From Pteria penguin (lineage: Eukaryota; Mollusca; Bivalvia; Pterioida; Pteriidae), in the NCBI GenBank assembly GCA_035048485.1, contig CM068585.1:53494910-53558909 (forward strand): a stretch of DNA of 64,000 nt, in the 5' to 3' direction. The position numbers and the translations under genes are program-made. The notes under the pieces are model-generated. The model was not told the DNA's origin, made no database searches, and saw only the letters and a list, made by a program, of their open reading frames with translations. Position 1 is the first letter of the stretch. Each line of letters begins with the position of its first letter. This document shows positions 21,560 through 33,440 of this stretch, in pieces.

Positions 21560-22312
21560 TATGGCCTAAATCCCATAAGACATATTGCCGAAATCTCGTA
21601 CACCGATTATCCCAAATCTTATATATATAATGTATATCATGCATGTATCGTACAACGCAAAGCCCAAATCTTATACAACACATATCATATCGTACAACGC
21701 AGAGCCCGAATGTCATACAACACATGTCATAGCGTACCACGCATGGTCCAAATCACATACAACACATGTCATATCGTACAACGCATTGCCCAGATCACAT
21801 ACAACACATCTCATATCGTACAACACATTGTCTAAATCACATACAGCACCTGTCGGATCGTACAACGCACAGCCCAAATCTCATACAACTCATGTCAAAT
21901 CGTACAACGCACAGCCCTAATCTCATACAACACAAGTCATATCATACAACGCATAGTTCAAATCTAATACAAAATATCTCATATAGTACAACACAAAGCC
22001 CAAATCTTATACACCATATGTCATATAGTACAGCGCATAGCCCAAATCTAATACAACACATGTCATATCGTACAACGTACATCCGAAATCTCATACAACA
22101 TATATCATATCGTACAACGCACAGCCCGAATGTCATACAAGACATGTCATAGCGTACCACGCATGGTCCAAATCACATACAACATATCTCATATCGTACA
22201 ACGCAAAGCCCAAATCTAATACACCACATGTCATATCGTACAACGCAAAGCCCAAATCTCATACACCACATGTCATATCGTACAACGCATAGCCCAAATC
22301 TCATACAACATA
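21560..22312. repeat. 42-bp minisatellite, about 17 copies
   Basis: The unit contains CATACAACACATGTCATATC and GTACAACGCAAAGCCCAAATCT (42 bases). Because 42 is a multiple of three, long parallel open frames appear on both strands; no leader or domain supports coding. Confidence 0.9.
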
Positions 22313-22372
22313 TTCATTAACAAATTCCAGGATTTTTCTTGCTTTTTGTCGCCATCCTTACCCTGTCTGATT

Positions 22373-22442
22373 GGGGGGGGGGGGGGGGGGGGGGGGGGTG
22401 GGGGGGGGGGGGGGCTCGGGTGGGGGCCGGGGGGGGGGGGTG

Positions 22443-22481
<39 letters not shown>

Positions 22482-22511
22482 CGGGGGGGGGGGGGGGGGG
22501 GGGGGGGGCGG
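22373..22511. repeat. 139-bp nearly pure G tract
   Basis: Almost uninterrupted G with a few T, C and A positions. It could form G-quadruplexes, and is also a likely place for base-calling or assembly error. Glycine or proline frames across it are artefacts. Confidence 0.9.
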
Positions 22512-22519
22512 TGTTAACA

Positions 22520-23325
22520 AACAGTCGCCGAGACGTTTTAAAATAGTATCTCACTTCATGGCAGTCGTTACAAACACACGCCTACTTCTTCCCTCTGATA
22601 TATATGTATGCAAGGTGATTTTTTGATGTTGCACAGTATGCATATCTTTGGCGAAGTGCGGATACAAGCATTTTTCAACACATGTCATCATGTAAAAATG
22701 TTCGGAATTTTGTCATAAATATGTCAATTTTTCTGTCACTGGCCGGTACAATTGAGTTTTAGAGTTTTAGATTAAACAAAAGGCCATTGTATTAATGCAT
22801 TACTACGTCTTATTATGACGTTTCTTTTACATTACTATAACGCTAGAATACATTGTTTCATTTCTGCATATCGTTTCCTTGATTATTTCAAAATTTGTTA
22901 AGCTATGAACCTGGCAGGTGGTGCCACCAAATGAATGAAATAATCAGTGTCAGGCGTTAGCCTATCATCAAACAACATATTCGTTTTCAATTTAAAATAT
23001 TCACGTAGTTCTTTTAAAAAAAATTGGAAAAGAAAACATCCGAAAAATTGATTTTTATTTTTTTGGTTTCGACTAAGGACTGTTTTCTCATGCAGTCATA
23101 TATGATATTAACGAACGTGCTTCAGTACGAGTTACTTATATAATTATTTCTAATTACAACGGTAAACATGAAATCACGACCAACGCGGCAGGCCTAGGTC
23201 ACTAACGGCTTTGTCCAAGTTTCGACTTGTAATGCAGTTCATTCGGTACGCAAATGAACATAATATATAAATTCGGCAACGAGTTTCAAAAACTCATTTG
23301 TGAATTACATGCAATATTTACTTTT
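22520..23325. other. Intergenic sequence, nothing recognised
   Basis: AT-rich; no recognised element. Confidence 0.3.
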
Positions 23326-23328
23326 GAG

Positions 23329-23547
23329 CAGTGGCGGATTTAGAGGGAGGGGGTTTTTTTTTTATTTTTATTATTATTTTTATTTTTTTTTTTTGCCACA
23401 AATTTACAAGGCAAACATAGACGATAAGCTTGAAAGCGCTAAAAAAAACTCTGGATTTGGCACCCAAAATGGCTTAGTATTTTAGCCATTACCAGACTTT
23501 CACATGTGTCCCTCCCCTTTTTTTCAGAGATCCTGGATCCGTTACTG
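23329..23547. mobile_element. hAT-like inverted-repeat element
   Basis: Left end CAGTGGCGGATTTAGAGGGA; right end TCCTGGATCCGTTACTG. The interior (CTCTGGATTTGGCACCCAAAA, CACATGTGTCCC) is shared with the elements at 45.4 kb (inverted) and 62.2 kb. G and T runs lie just inside the left end. Confidence 0.75.
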
Positions 23548-23627
23548 AAGAGAATTCTGCTCGCAGTTACAGGTCCAGGGAGAAGCACCTGGAAATAATT
23601 TGATCACCTTTTCTAAGATTTTTTCCT

Positions 23628-23915
23628 CTGAAAATCGTAAGCCGGTGTGACCTAGTTAATTAGGTGCTCGGCTCGTAACCGAAAGGTCCCGGGTTCGACT
23701 CCCGCCCTGGGCACACCAGTGTTCTGTCTTTCGAGAAAAACCGAGGCCCCGTGTCGCGGTAGGCGTGGCACGTAAAAGATCCCACACTGCATCAGGTGGG
23801 TCCGTTGCAAAGTTCAAACTTCTATGCATTGCATCTGGCAGATGCCGTCACCAGATACGTGAAATAATAGTGGAGTTACGTAAAACAATTTTCAATCAAT
23901 CAAATTCTGAAAATC
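23628..23915 (+). mobile_element. SINE, family 2, with 9-bp target duplication
   Basis: The head is GCCGGTGTGACCTAGTTAAT with B box GGTTCGACTCC. The body carries CCGAGGCCCCGTGTCGCGG and GTAAAAGATCCCACACTGCA, with a TCAATCAA tail. CTGAAAATC flanks it at 23628-23636 and 23907-23915. Confidence 0.92.
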
Positions 23916-23919
23916 ATAC

Positions 23920-24760
23920 TTCTATTTATCAGTTTTCGAACATACATGATGGCAACTTTTAGATTTAATGTCATCAAAATTTTTGGCAGGATCTGCAGCT
24001 CATTTCCCTAAGGTACTTACATTTTGTATGAATTTTTACGTAACTCTTAGTCCCTGATTTTACCAGTAAGGAGGGGAACATGAACTACAAATGATTAAAT
24101 TTATAATAGTATTTTTTTATCTCAAAATACAACAAGAAATGTCATATTCTGCAAACAGAAGTTTATAGTCATATATATTGCATCTTGGTAAAAGTTAAGA
24201 AAATCTTTTGAAATGTCGTGAGAGCTTTTGTGAAGTAGTGTGCTGCACTATATCTAGGTATAGAGCTAAAGGGTTTATTCTTATTTTTGAACATTCCTTG
24301 TTGCTATGCGTCATTCAAATTTGCTGAAATTTTCCCCCTTTCGGGCATTCGGTACATTTAAACTTTAAACGCAAATTAAGGGTCATTTAAAACGGAATAT
24401 TGGGGTTAGCATTATCTTTTTCCTTCACTTGAAATTTCTACCACCTTCGTTGCGTTTGTCTGAAAATTCCACACGAATTTTGCTTTTTTCTTCTCTGCGA
24501 GTTTGAAAAAGAATACATACTTATACCATCACGAAAGGATTTCAGGTTGATTTAATGGGAGTAAATAGCCGTGTATTACGATTGATCTATACCTGCGTTC
24601 AATATATTTATTTATTTTTTGCATAATAGAAAAGTGTGAACAAGTTCTCCCATTTATCAATAGCTTTTATGCACTCAGATAACTCTTTAATATAAAAGTG
24701 ATCGTCCCTTTATTCGGGAAGTGTGCAGTTGAGCGATTACTCAGTTCAATTAATGACTTT
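23920..24760. other. Intergenic sequence, nothing recognised
   Basis: AT-rich; no recognised gene or repeat boundary. Confidence 0.3.
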
Positions 24761-24764
24761 GTTT

Positions 24765-25075
24765 ATCTATGAATTTATTTATTTTATTTATCTATTATTT
24801 ATCTATATATCTATTTTCATTTATCTTTAATTTATCTATTTATTATTTATTTACTTTTGTATTTATCTATTTATGTTTTTCTTTTCTTTCTTTTTTTATT
24901 CATTTATCTATTCATTTATTTATTTGTTAATTTATATGTTTATTTATTTATTATTTATTATTTGTTTATCATTTATTTTTTTTTATAATTTATCTATCTA
25001 TTATTTATTTATTCATTCATTATTTATTTATTCATTGTGTATTTATTTGTTTAATTATTTTATTTATTTGTAAAA
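24765..25075. repeat. Degenerate TTTA/TCTA microsatellite
   Basis: ATTTATTTATCTATTTATT-like sequence over about 300 bases, running up to the SINE at 25084. Confidence 0.9.
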
Positions 25076-25083
25076 CTTCCTGA

Positions 25084-25467
25084 GCCGGCGTAGTTCAATC
25101 CACTCTTCCACAAAACGCAATTTTTCATTGTGATGACGTCATGTTCTGCCAAAACTCCAACAAAAACCCACTTGTTTATGACGTCATATATAGAACAATT
25201 GAAAATAGTCTGAATGTTACGTTCTTTTACAACTGTGGAAGGGTGAATTGATAAATTTCTTGGTTTGTAACCGAGAGGTCCTGGGTTCGACTCCCGCCGG
25301 CGACTCGTCGTTGACTTGTCTTTCAAATGTGACAGTAAAAACCGAGGTTTCGTGCCTCGGTTGACGTAACATGTTATAGAAAACTCATCGCTTATTGCAT
25401 TGGGTATGTCAACATATAAGTGCAACAATCTTGGTGTGACTTGAAAGAATTAAACAATCAAACAAAT
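25084..25467 (+). mobile_element. SINE, family 2, apparently interrupted in its head
   Basis: The head start GCCGGCGTAGTTCAAT (25084) and the B-box part TCCTGGGTTCGACTCCCGCC (from 25269) belong to one SINE but are separated by extra sequence. The rest follows normally (TGTCTTTCAAATGTGACAG, ACCGAGGTTTCGTGCC). The (AATCAAACAAATAA) end is at about 25467. Confidence 0.65.
25096..25250. mobile_element. Candidate 155-bp inverted-repeat insertion inside a SINE
   Basis: CAATCCACTCTTCCACA at the left end and CAATTCACCCTTCCACA read from the right form 17-bp inverted arms with two mismatches. Inside are two TGACGTCA palindromes (around 25133 and 25180). Its position within a SINE head suggests a later insertion; no clear target duplication. 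Confidence 0.45.
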
Positions 25468-25481
25468 AATAAACTTCCATA

Positions 25482-25483
<2 letters not shown>

Positions 25484-25576
<93 letters not shown>
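25484..25576. repeat. (TA)n microsatellite
   Basis: About 46 TA units. Confidence 0.95.
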
Positions 25577-25577
<1 letters not shown>

Positions 25578-25787
25578 CAGTGTGATCTGTCCCTATGAAC
25601 GGACAGTGGCTACACGAAGTATTAATTATCACTTCCGAATACTTACCACGAAGGTCATTGACCAAAGGTCATAATGCGTTGGTGGTCTGGAAATACAATG
25701 ATATATCATGTACATGCACATAACGTACCGTCATAGTAAGTAATAAATATGTAAATGTTTACCACTATTGTTACCAGATCATCATTT

Positions 25788-26088
25788 CTGTTCATGACAT
25801 AAGCCGGCGTGGCCTAGTGGTATCGCGTCGGACTCCTGATCGGGAGGCCGGGGTTCGAGTCCCGCTCAGGTCATGCCGGTGTCATGTCTTTCGGATGAGA
25901 CGGTAAAAACCGAGGCCCCGTGCCGTGGTATGCATGGCACGTTAAAGATCCCTCGCTACTTCGGGTGGGTCTGTTGCAAAAGTCAAAATTTGTATGCTCC
26001 GCATCAGGCAGATGCCGTCACCATATACGTGAAATATTCGTGGTGTGACGTAAAACAATAATCTATCAATCAATCAATCTGTTCATGA
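25788..26088 (+). mobile_element. SINE, family 2, with 10-bp target duplication
   Basis: CTGTTCATGA flanks it at 25788-25797 and 26079-26088. The head GCCGGCGTGGCCTAGTGGTA and B box GGTTCGAGTCC are well preserved, as are CGAGGCCCCGTGCCGTGG and CATATACGTGAAATATTCG. It is the best-preserved plus-strand copy in the window. Confidence 0.93.
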
Positions 26089-26478
26089 GACAGATAGATC
26101 TAAGTTACTGAAACACCTGCCCCCCCCCCCCCCCCATCCCTCTCTACCTCCGATTCTTTTTATATTTTTACATACTGTGGTGGCTTTATCGGCTATAGGT
26201 AGCTAGCCACGCTCTCCGGCTTTCATGCTGGTCGACAGGAGTTGCTTACCCTTCCCGAGCATGGTCCGTACTTACTTTTACCCCTTTTGATCGCCGAAGT
26301 CTAGTTGCTAGTTAATTATTTATGCCGGATACTTCCAATTTGTTTTACGTAAAGATGTTATCGAGGTATCTTCGTATTGTGCACTATTATTCGATTCAAT
26401 TTTATTATCTATCGGATTTCCAAGTACGTTTTAGTTTTAAATGTTCTGTAAGGGGCAATAATAATAATAGTAAGGAAA

Positions 26479-26510
26479 ATAACAGTAACAACAACAACAA
26501 CAACAACAAC

Positions 26511-26568
<58 letters not shown>

Positions 26569-26571
26569 TTT
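26479..26571. repeat. (AAC)n(AAT)n microsatellite
   Basis: AAC units pass into AAT units; the poly-Asn open frame is spurious. Confidence 0.95.
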
Positions 26572-26661
26572 AAAAAAGGAGGTGCCCGATATTACGATAT
26601 AAACACCTTTAAATCATTTGATTCGAACAGGTAATAAATAATACCATACCATACGAAAAAA

Positions 26662-26934
26662 GATGGTGTGACTCACTGGGTGAAGTGCTAAGCATGTGAC
26701 CGAGAGGTCCCGGGTTCGACTTCCGCTGTGGGAACACTGGTGTCCTGTCTTTCGAATGAGAATGCAAAACCGAGGTCCCGTGTTGCAGTACGCGCGAAAC
26801 TGCATCTGCTTGGTTGGTTGTATATTTGATATATATTTCTACGCAATGTATCAGGCAGATGGCGTCACCATGTGCGTGATCATGAATTTGTAGTGAACTG
26901 ATGTTAGACAATAATCAGTCAATCAATAAATCAA
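26662..26934 (+). mobile_element. SINE, family 2
   Basis: B box GGTTCGACTTCC, then GGTGTCCTGTCTTTCGAATG, ACCGAGGTCCCGTGTTGCAG, GTATCAGGCAGATGGCGTC and a CAGTCAATCAATAAATCAA tail. A short diverged stretch replaces part of the body around 26800. A C run follows the tail. Confidence 0.8.
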
Positions 26935-26949
26935 CCCCCCCCCCCCTAA

Positions 26950-27534
26950 AAAACCCACCTTCAAGACAATGACCCCGAGAAGATTCTGACCTGCTACCTT
27001 TTATTTACGAGACGGACTCTCTAACCTTTCCAGAAACGAACGATAACTCTGTAAAGAGAGCGATATCATGACATCGTGTGTTTGTATTATCAACAGGTCA
27101 TATCAGGGCATTATACCTTCACAACAATTGATTCACGCAAATATGCCAATAAGAACTCCTCTAGATCTATTGAAAAAGAAAAGGTTGTCAAAATATGACT
27201 GCAATTTTTAAACACACAAAAACGAGAAAGTATTGAAATAATTGAATTGTCATGTCACAAATGATTAAATTAAACTAGTAAAAGTACATCTTGTAATCGG
27301 ATAGTGTTGACTTCAAGTAAAGCATCGAGTTCTTGTTTTGCACTTTCCTTTTCATGGATAATATAATGCATTTGTGAAGTTAAACTAAGACTAATAACGT
27401 TTAAAAGTTTATCTTATATGTCTGTATCTGTATAATATACTAATGCAATAAGAGTAGGAAGAGGGTTAAAAAAAAGGGGGGGGGGGGCGGTGGAGCTGAG
27501 CGGACTAAGGTATTAGTTGCGTAGAGTCTTGCTG

Positions 27535-27593
<59 letters not shown>

Positions 27594-28595
27594 GGTAGAA
27601 TGTCCTTTATAATCGACTTTGAAAAGCATGAAAGTTATGTGACACATTTCTGAAAAAAGTAGAATAAACTTAAGTTACACACGACCTTTTTATACTTGTC
27701 ATTATTAATGAAAATTACAAACAGAACACGATAGTAGAGATAGAAGTAATAGTTATTTTTACATGCAAGACACTTCTCCCATTAAAGGGGTGTTCTCCCT
27801 TAAATCAATTGTCCTTTGTCTGAATTCATTTGCACCTTATTTAATCAAACTTACGACTAGATTTGAGAGCAATGCCCCAAAGTACACCAGCAGCAGATTC
27901 ATTCTATTTATTAAAAGCTGTGACGTCTTAAATTTTAAATTGACTTTTCTCTTGTTCACATATAAAACGTACGATTTGGGCCAATATTGAATCTAGAGGT
28001 CACTAACTGACATCAAACCACGCCCATTTTACGTGTCCATCCATCTATGTCGATGCTAAATCAGATTTAAACAATTTTTATTTTGACCGCTTCAACATAT
28101 GGATGTTTTCGAATTTCAAAGCGTCTTGACAGATTCATTTCTTTCTTAATCTTTCAAGATCGAGTTTCACACCGAATTGATAAAATCATTTTTGCGCCCG
28201 TGAAACGAGGCGTTACAGATGATAGAAAATGACCTTTCAAACAGAAATTGTTCATTCAAACATTTATCGAGCCAATCATGAATTAACCATTAATATTGTC
28301 AGTTCACTAGACCATCACTATAAAACTTTCGCCCGACTTAAATGCGAACAGCATGACGCTTTATGCTACAATACTGATCTCCTCGATTCTGTTTTGGGAA
28401 TTTAATGAAATCAAAGGGGCGCCTTCTCGCTACGTAAACATTCCCTGATACATATCTATATCTCCAGGTTGATATCTAGATTACATACACATTTGTGAAG
28501 TACTATTTTAAACTTCAAAAATTAATTTTCTTTTCTCTAAGACGACGTCATTTACACATAACACATCCGATATGGATAACGTCATAATTCACACA
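26950..28595. other. Intergenic sequence with a (CT)n tract
   Basis: AT-rich sequence with (CT)n at 27541-27590 and a G run near 27477. A 75-codon plus-strand frame at 27763-27990 has no recognisable domain. Confidence 0.35.
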
Positions 28596-28603
28596 TTTGA
28601 ATG

Positions 28604-28724
28604 GACAGTTCGTTAATCGAATTGGCTTCATTTCTACCGATGTGCGTCTTTTAAACGTTTGACAGTTCGTTCACTGAATTGGCTTCATTTCTACCGATGA
28701 GCGTCTCTTAAACGTTTATATTGT
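28604..28724. repeat. Tandem duplication, about 60 bp x 2
   Basis: GACAGTTCGTTAATCGAATTGG ... TTTAAACGTTT is repeated directly with scattered differences (GGCTTCATTTCTACCGATG is shared). Confidence 0.85.
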
Positions 28725-29039
28725 AAAATTTTAGGAACAGGTTGACGAATACTTTTTGCGTCAAAGTGATATGTTAATGACGATTTATTTTTGTTGATCG
28801 TTCGGAACAGCTTCAAGTCGGATTGTCTTCTATCATTCGGAATGACTCTTTGTTCATCATTGGGATCTTATGGAAACTCTTTGACAAAGAAGTTTTGCTA
28901 ACTTTTGGGTGAGTTGTAAAATCTAAGCTACGCTGCATAGTGGCATAATATAGATTATGATGGGAAATATCATACCGTTATTTAAAATGAAGTATTAAAC
29001 TATTTGTTTTTGTTTTTATTGCTGTTCTTTGTTTTGGAG

Positions 29040-29190
29040 ATATCTTTGGGGGTTTTTTTCGTGTTTTTTTTTTTCTTGTTTGTTTGGTTGGGGTTGCAGG
29101 AATTTAAAAGTGTTTCTTGTAATTATGTTTGTTTCTTTTTGTTTTCGTTTTTGTTTTTGTTTTTTTTTTTTTTTTTGGGGGGGGGGGGTT
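29040..29190. repeat. T/G-rich low-complexity tract
   Basis: GTTTTT repeats followed by a T run and a G run. Confidence 0.8.
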
Positions 29191-29796
29191 GTTGTGACAG
29201 TTCTAAAATACAGTAAAATATGACATTCATTATAGAAGTATATACATACAATATTTTCACAAAAAGCACGTGCGACTTTGCTATACACTGACGTAAAAGA
29301 CTATGTAAAATTATAAAGTATAATAGAAGAGTCCTTAAAAATCAAAATAATAGTAAATATTTTGTGAAAAAATTAAAAATACGTAACATACTTCCTCGTA
29401 CATATATATATGTCGCAACATTCTTGTCTGCGTGGCCATGGTTCGAATCTGATGTGTAACATGTCGGAAACTGTAGGTGGCGCTTCCAGGGTCCTTCTCC
29501 AATACATACTATCCGCCATTGTAAAGCCGAATGTTTACTAAACATGCAGAGGTCCATAAAAGAGCGGTCACGGAGAAAGCAGCCAACCGGCACCGATAAC
29601 TTGCCGCCAACGTTATCTTATTCCCATATAACAGCAGCTGCCCGTGTTTATTGTCGCGGTAAACATATTCAATTTGCTGCTTATTGAAATTTTGATGGCA
29701 TAGTTCTGCTTGGATTAAACTGTTGTTAAGAAGGATAGGGCAACAATGGTCAATATTCAGTCATCACAAATCTTATGAGTGGACCACACAGTTTTT

Positions 29797-29904
<108 letters not shown>

Positions 29905-30089
29905 CGTGAAGGTAGGGCTGAGTGTAGTGTTCAATTTCGAATGTACTTTTTATAATATGTTCTTATTTATTTACAAAGGCGCAGATCTGTCCTGTTTTGT
30001 TTTTGGACTTTAATCCTTGATCATAGCTTTCTGTATGGACGATTATTTATAGATTTTTAAATGAGAGTCCTTTGATTATACTGCTTTTG

Positions 30090-30165
30090 TCGTGGTGGGA
30101 AGATGGGCCCGTTAACCAGTGACATAGCAGTTGATCGTCCTAAGTCCGTATCGCAACTGCACTTT
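30090..30165 (+). repeat. Dispersed repeat, deletion derivative
   Basis: TGGGAAGATGGGCCCGTTAACC matches the start, and GATCGTCCTAAGTCCGTATCGC the end, of the 5.0-5.26 kb repeat; about 150 internal bases are missing. Confidence 0.5.
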
Positions 30166-30257
30166 AATCGAAAGTATTTTTGATGTTGTTATGTTTTAAA
30201 TTATTACATTATTAACCGTGTATTTCCGTGGTGACTTCTGTCATACCTTTAAATCTA

Positions 30258-30393
30258 ATATTGTAAAATACAAATTTCATGACGTGGTGGCACCCACAGT
30301 TACGTATCATATTGGACATTCTTGGACCTATGGATATTAAATGTAAAAGTAGCTATATATAGGTGTCCGGGATGAAGAAGCATCTCCTGTTCG
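30258..30393 (+). other. One half of a diverged inverted duplicate, possibly exon-derived
   Basis: The segment shares ATTGTA.AATACAAA, GACGTGGTGGCACCCA and CATCTCCTGTTCG blocks, in order, with 32139-32008 on the opposite strand. In the frame reading DVVAPTVTYHIGH, some differences from the partner are third-position (TAT/TAC, CAT/CAC); likewise in DEEASPVRL. Stops lie between the blocks, so this copy is not an intact coding sequence. Identity unknown. Confidence 0.35.
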
Positions 30394-31013
30394 TTTAGTA
30401 ACTTCCATCATGGAAGTCAACCCCCCCCCCCCCAACAAAAAAAGAAATCCACAAACAAGTAAACGATATCCAATGTAGAATGCACATTATTAAATTCTAA
30501 TCGGTGTTTAAATGGCGAGTTGAAACATTCTGTGGTCCCTGTCGTTCCATGTATACAGCAAATCTCACGCCCAGATACGAAGAGGAAATTCGAGCGTGGG
30601 TTCCGAACGGTAAATTGACTAAATAATGAAATGATTTCAGTTAAACGCATCCCCTTATTTTCAGGTTATATCATACCTTATCGGTTAAGAAAATGTCTGT
30701 AATTTACATTTGACTCGGTGGTGGGAGTAGAGTTTTTTCATATCTATGCTATTTAACAATTGGATCACCTCGACCGTTTTATCGTGCACTTGAAATGTCA
30801 TTTTGTTTTAAAATAGTTTGATCTCCATGGCTTTTTTATTTCTTTGTCTAGTGTACGAATAGATGGCCCATTCTACTGAAAATTGAAACAAAAAGGCCAT
30901 TCAAAACGAAATTTTAAGTTCCATATATGGATCAACTCACCCTTTCGAAATCAATGGTAAATTTGAGATGCTACCAGTGACGTTGAAAGATGCCCCAGGC
31001 AGCTTTGTGTTGC

Positions 31014-31016
<3 letters not shown>

Positions 31017-31099
<83 letters not shown>
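31017..31099. repeat. (TA)n microsatellite
   Basis: About 41 TA units with one phase slip. Confidence 0.95.
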
Positions 31100-31103
<4 letters not shown>

Positions 31104-31559
31104 AAACGGAATAACAGCGCGTTAAAGTTTAGCTCCCGAAATGTTTTTGGCAACCTAATCCATTTCACGACGAAACTGACCACAAATCAATAAAATTAAC
31201 GTTTATATTCTAAAACATATCTTTTAACAGAATTATCTTACATCGATATATTCTATTTAACCAAAAATGGAGTGTAAAAGTAGAACTATTTGAATTGGAC
31301 TTCAAATAAACATGACCGCACAACATCCAACCTTAGCTTTTCGGTGATTTCCGTAATCAAAAATCGCCTCAAATTTATGTATTCACAGTATTGGATACAT
31401 TCGACTCACGATTAGTTTTTTGGTCACGTGACCTGACACAGTGCCAAGTCTTCCTCCGCCACTACTTACTAGTCCGACAACGGGTATTTATCCTACGGAA
31501 AAAAATTGGCACGCTATTGCAAAGGATATCAAAAGATGTAACTTATTTAATATTGATTA

Positions 31560-31830
31560 AAGAAGAATTGTAACAAGGAAGTAAATTATTGAATGTTTAT
31601 AATATGCAATAAGAAAATAAGTTATTGTCAATGATATACTAGTACAACAAGGATGTACATTGTTGAGTGTAAATGTCATAACCTACAACAAGGAAATAAG
31701 TTAGTGAGTGTCAATGATATACAACAAGGAGGTAAGTTATGGAGTGTACATTTTCTACAACAAGGAAATAAGCAATTGAGTGTCAGTGATCTACAACAAG
31801 GAATTAAATTATCGGATGTTGATGTTATAT
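31560..31830. repeat. Diverged tandem repeat, about 40 bp x 6
   Basis: The recurring phrase is CTACAACAAGGAAATAAG, followed by TTA..GAGTGTCAATGATAT. Spacing is irregular (about 39-55 bases). Confidence 0.75.
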
Positions 31831-31917
31831 AATAGTTGAATCTCCACGTGCAGCATTTCCCTCTGATACGCGATGGACAAAACCCTGCCTAACAAACAAG
31901 GATTTATAGGGTAGAAT

Positions 31918-32223
31918 TCACAAATTTATCCAACGCGAGCAGTATCTAAATACATGTGGGTTTGCTTTATCTGCATGATTAAGACGTCCAAGGCGGACGT
32001 GTCCAGCCGAACAGGAGATGCTTCCTCCTTGCGGGCACCTGCTATCACCTGAAAGTACAAAATCCAAATGTCCAATGTGGTACGTTTTTCTGGGTGCCAC
32101 CACGTCATTGCACCGCTCAGTTTTGTATCTTACAATATACTTGCGTGACGACCAAGGATCAGGGATTCTTATACTGATATGACGGATGCTAACCCCCCCC
32201 CCCCTCTCACCCTTATCCCCCAT
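31918..32223 (-). other. Open segment with possible exon character, partner of 30.3 kb
   Basis: A 101-codon frame is open here, and a shifted frame over 32108-31926 is open for 60 codons. The first includes YIVRYK, DVVAPRKTYHIGH; the second GARKEEASPVRLDTSALDVL. Both match the 30.3 kb partner in places. TTTTGTACTTTCAG|GT at about 32058 could be a splice acceptor, but no matching donor was found. It may be a fragment of a duplicated gene or of a transposon. Not recognised. Confidence 0.3.
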
Positions 32224-32604
32224 GTGTCGCTAAGTTACGCTGCACTGTGGTCAATAAGGTCCTCGTGATTTTTTACAGAATTCATGATTCTACATGTCTA
32301 CATATCTATTAAGAAATAGAGAATTTGTCATGAAATATCACCTGTCCATTAATTCTATGTCTAGTTATAAATTAAACATAGTATAAATGAAGAGCCATCA
32401 AACTGTTATATTTTTTTAGTAATATTAACATTGCCGCATCGGATATTTAAAACGCGATACATATATACATAGACGTATGTATTATTTATACGTCTATAAT
32501 ATACATATAAAATTTTGTTATTGATTTAAACAGTCTGATGTGGATCCAGGATTTAAGACCGAAGGACGCAAGACTTCGATGTCGATAATGAGACAAATGG
32601 ATCC

Positions 32605-32805
32605 TAAAAGAATGTTATTTAGGGGCAAGCTTGGTGTAGTGGTTAAGCGCTTGGCTTGCGGCGCCGACGATCTGGGTTCGATTCCCGGGTTGCACCACTG
32701 TGTTTAAGAGGTTAGTAACCTCCTGCTTCCATGTCGCGATATAACTGAAAAATTGTTGAAAGCGACGTAAAACACCAATCAACTAACCAACTAAAAGAAT
32801 ATTAT
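32605..32805 (+). mobile_element. SINE, family 1, with 14-bp target duplication
   Basis: The body is 32619-32791. TAAAAGAATGTTAT (32605-32618) and TAAAAGAATATTAT (32792-32805) flank it, with one mismatch. The tRNA-like head has GGTGTAGTGGTTAAGCGC and GGTTCGATTCC; the 3' end is GACGTAAAACACCAATCAAC. It is the best-preserved family-1 copy. Confidence 0.92.
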
Positions 32806-33119
32806 GTTGTTAATATAATAAAATTTGGGTGAAAAAAGGCTGGGATAAATCTCTTACCTTTTCTAACCGCAACAGTCGACAAGTTGACACAATACATATA
32901 GAGAGAGTTTTGTATTATATAAGAAAGATGCCCTCTGTCTGGATCTGATTTTTCGGAATTCTGTCCGCTTAACAATATCGTATCGAAACATAAGGACCAA
33001 GGGAGGATAACTTTGAATCATTTTGAAATATTTGAATGCGTTACAATGATCAACAGGAAATGTGTTTTGTGATTCTACCTGACAGACTTTGTCATGGTAG
33101 CAAGTATATACATGTAACA

Positions 33120-33350
33120 CTACCTTAATACCTTAATATCGAAAGGGGGGGGGGGGGACGAAAAACTGGAAAATGCGTCTCTGAGATTTGAGTCTAGCAT
33201 CCCTGAAACGAGATACCTTTTGTTTGACAGAACTGAGTACTGAGGGGGAGTGTAAAGGACAGAAAGGAGGGGAGAGGAGGAGTGGAGGGAAAACAAGGGG
33301 AAGGGAGTGGGGTACACAGGGTGCACATACAGGATGGGAGAAGGGAGCTA
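33120..33350. repeat. Purine-rich low-complexity tract
   Basis: A G run at 33146-33158 and GGGAG/GGGGA-rich sequence at 33240-33345. Confidence 0.6.
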
Positions 33351-33440
33351 GAGGGAGTTAGTTGCTATATAGGTCATATCCCTTATCCGTATCTACTATA
33401 TTGTCCAACTGAATATAGGTAGCTCAAACTATTGGAGACA

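Noticed and set aside
21560..22312. Several parallel 65-128-codon open frames
   Set aside because: They arise because the 42-bp unit is a multiple of three and low in stops; no start context, leader or domain.
22273..22626. Poly-Gly and poly-Pro open frames
   Set aside because: Pure artefacts of the G tract.
25803..25875. tRNA-like cloverleaf sequences at SINE 5' ends (also 4.56, 16.7, 17.7, 23.6, 32.6, 33.4 kb)
   Set aside because: They have A and B boxes but imperfect stems and are always followed by the same SINE body, so they are not tRNA genes.
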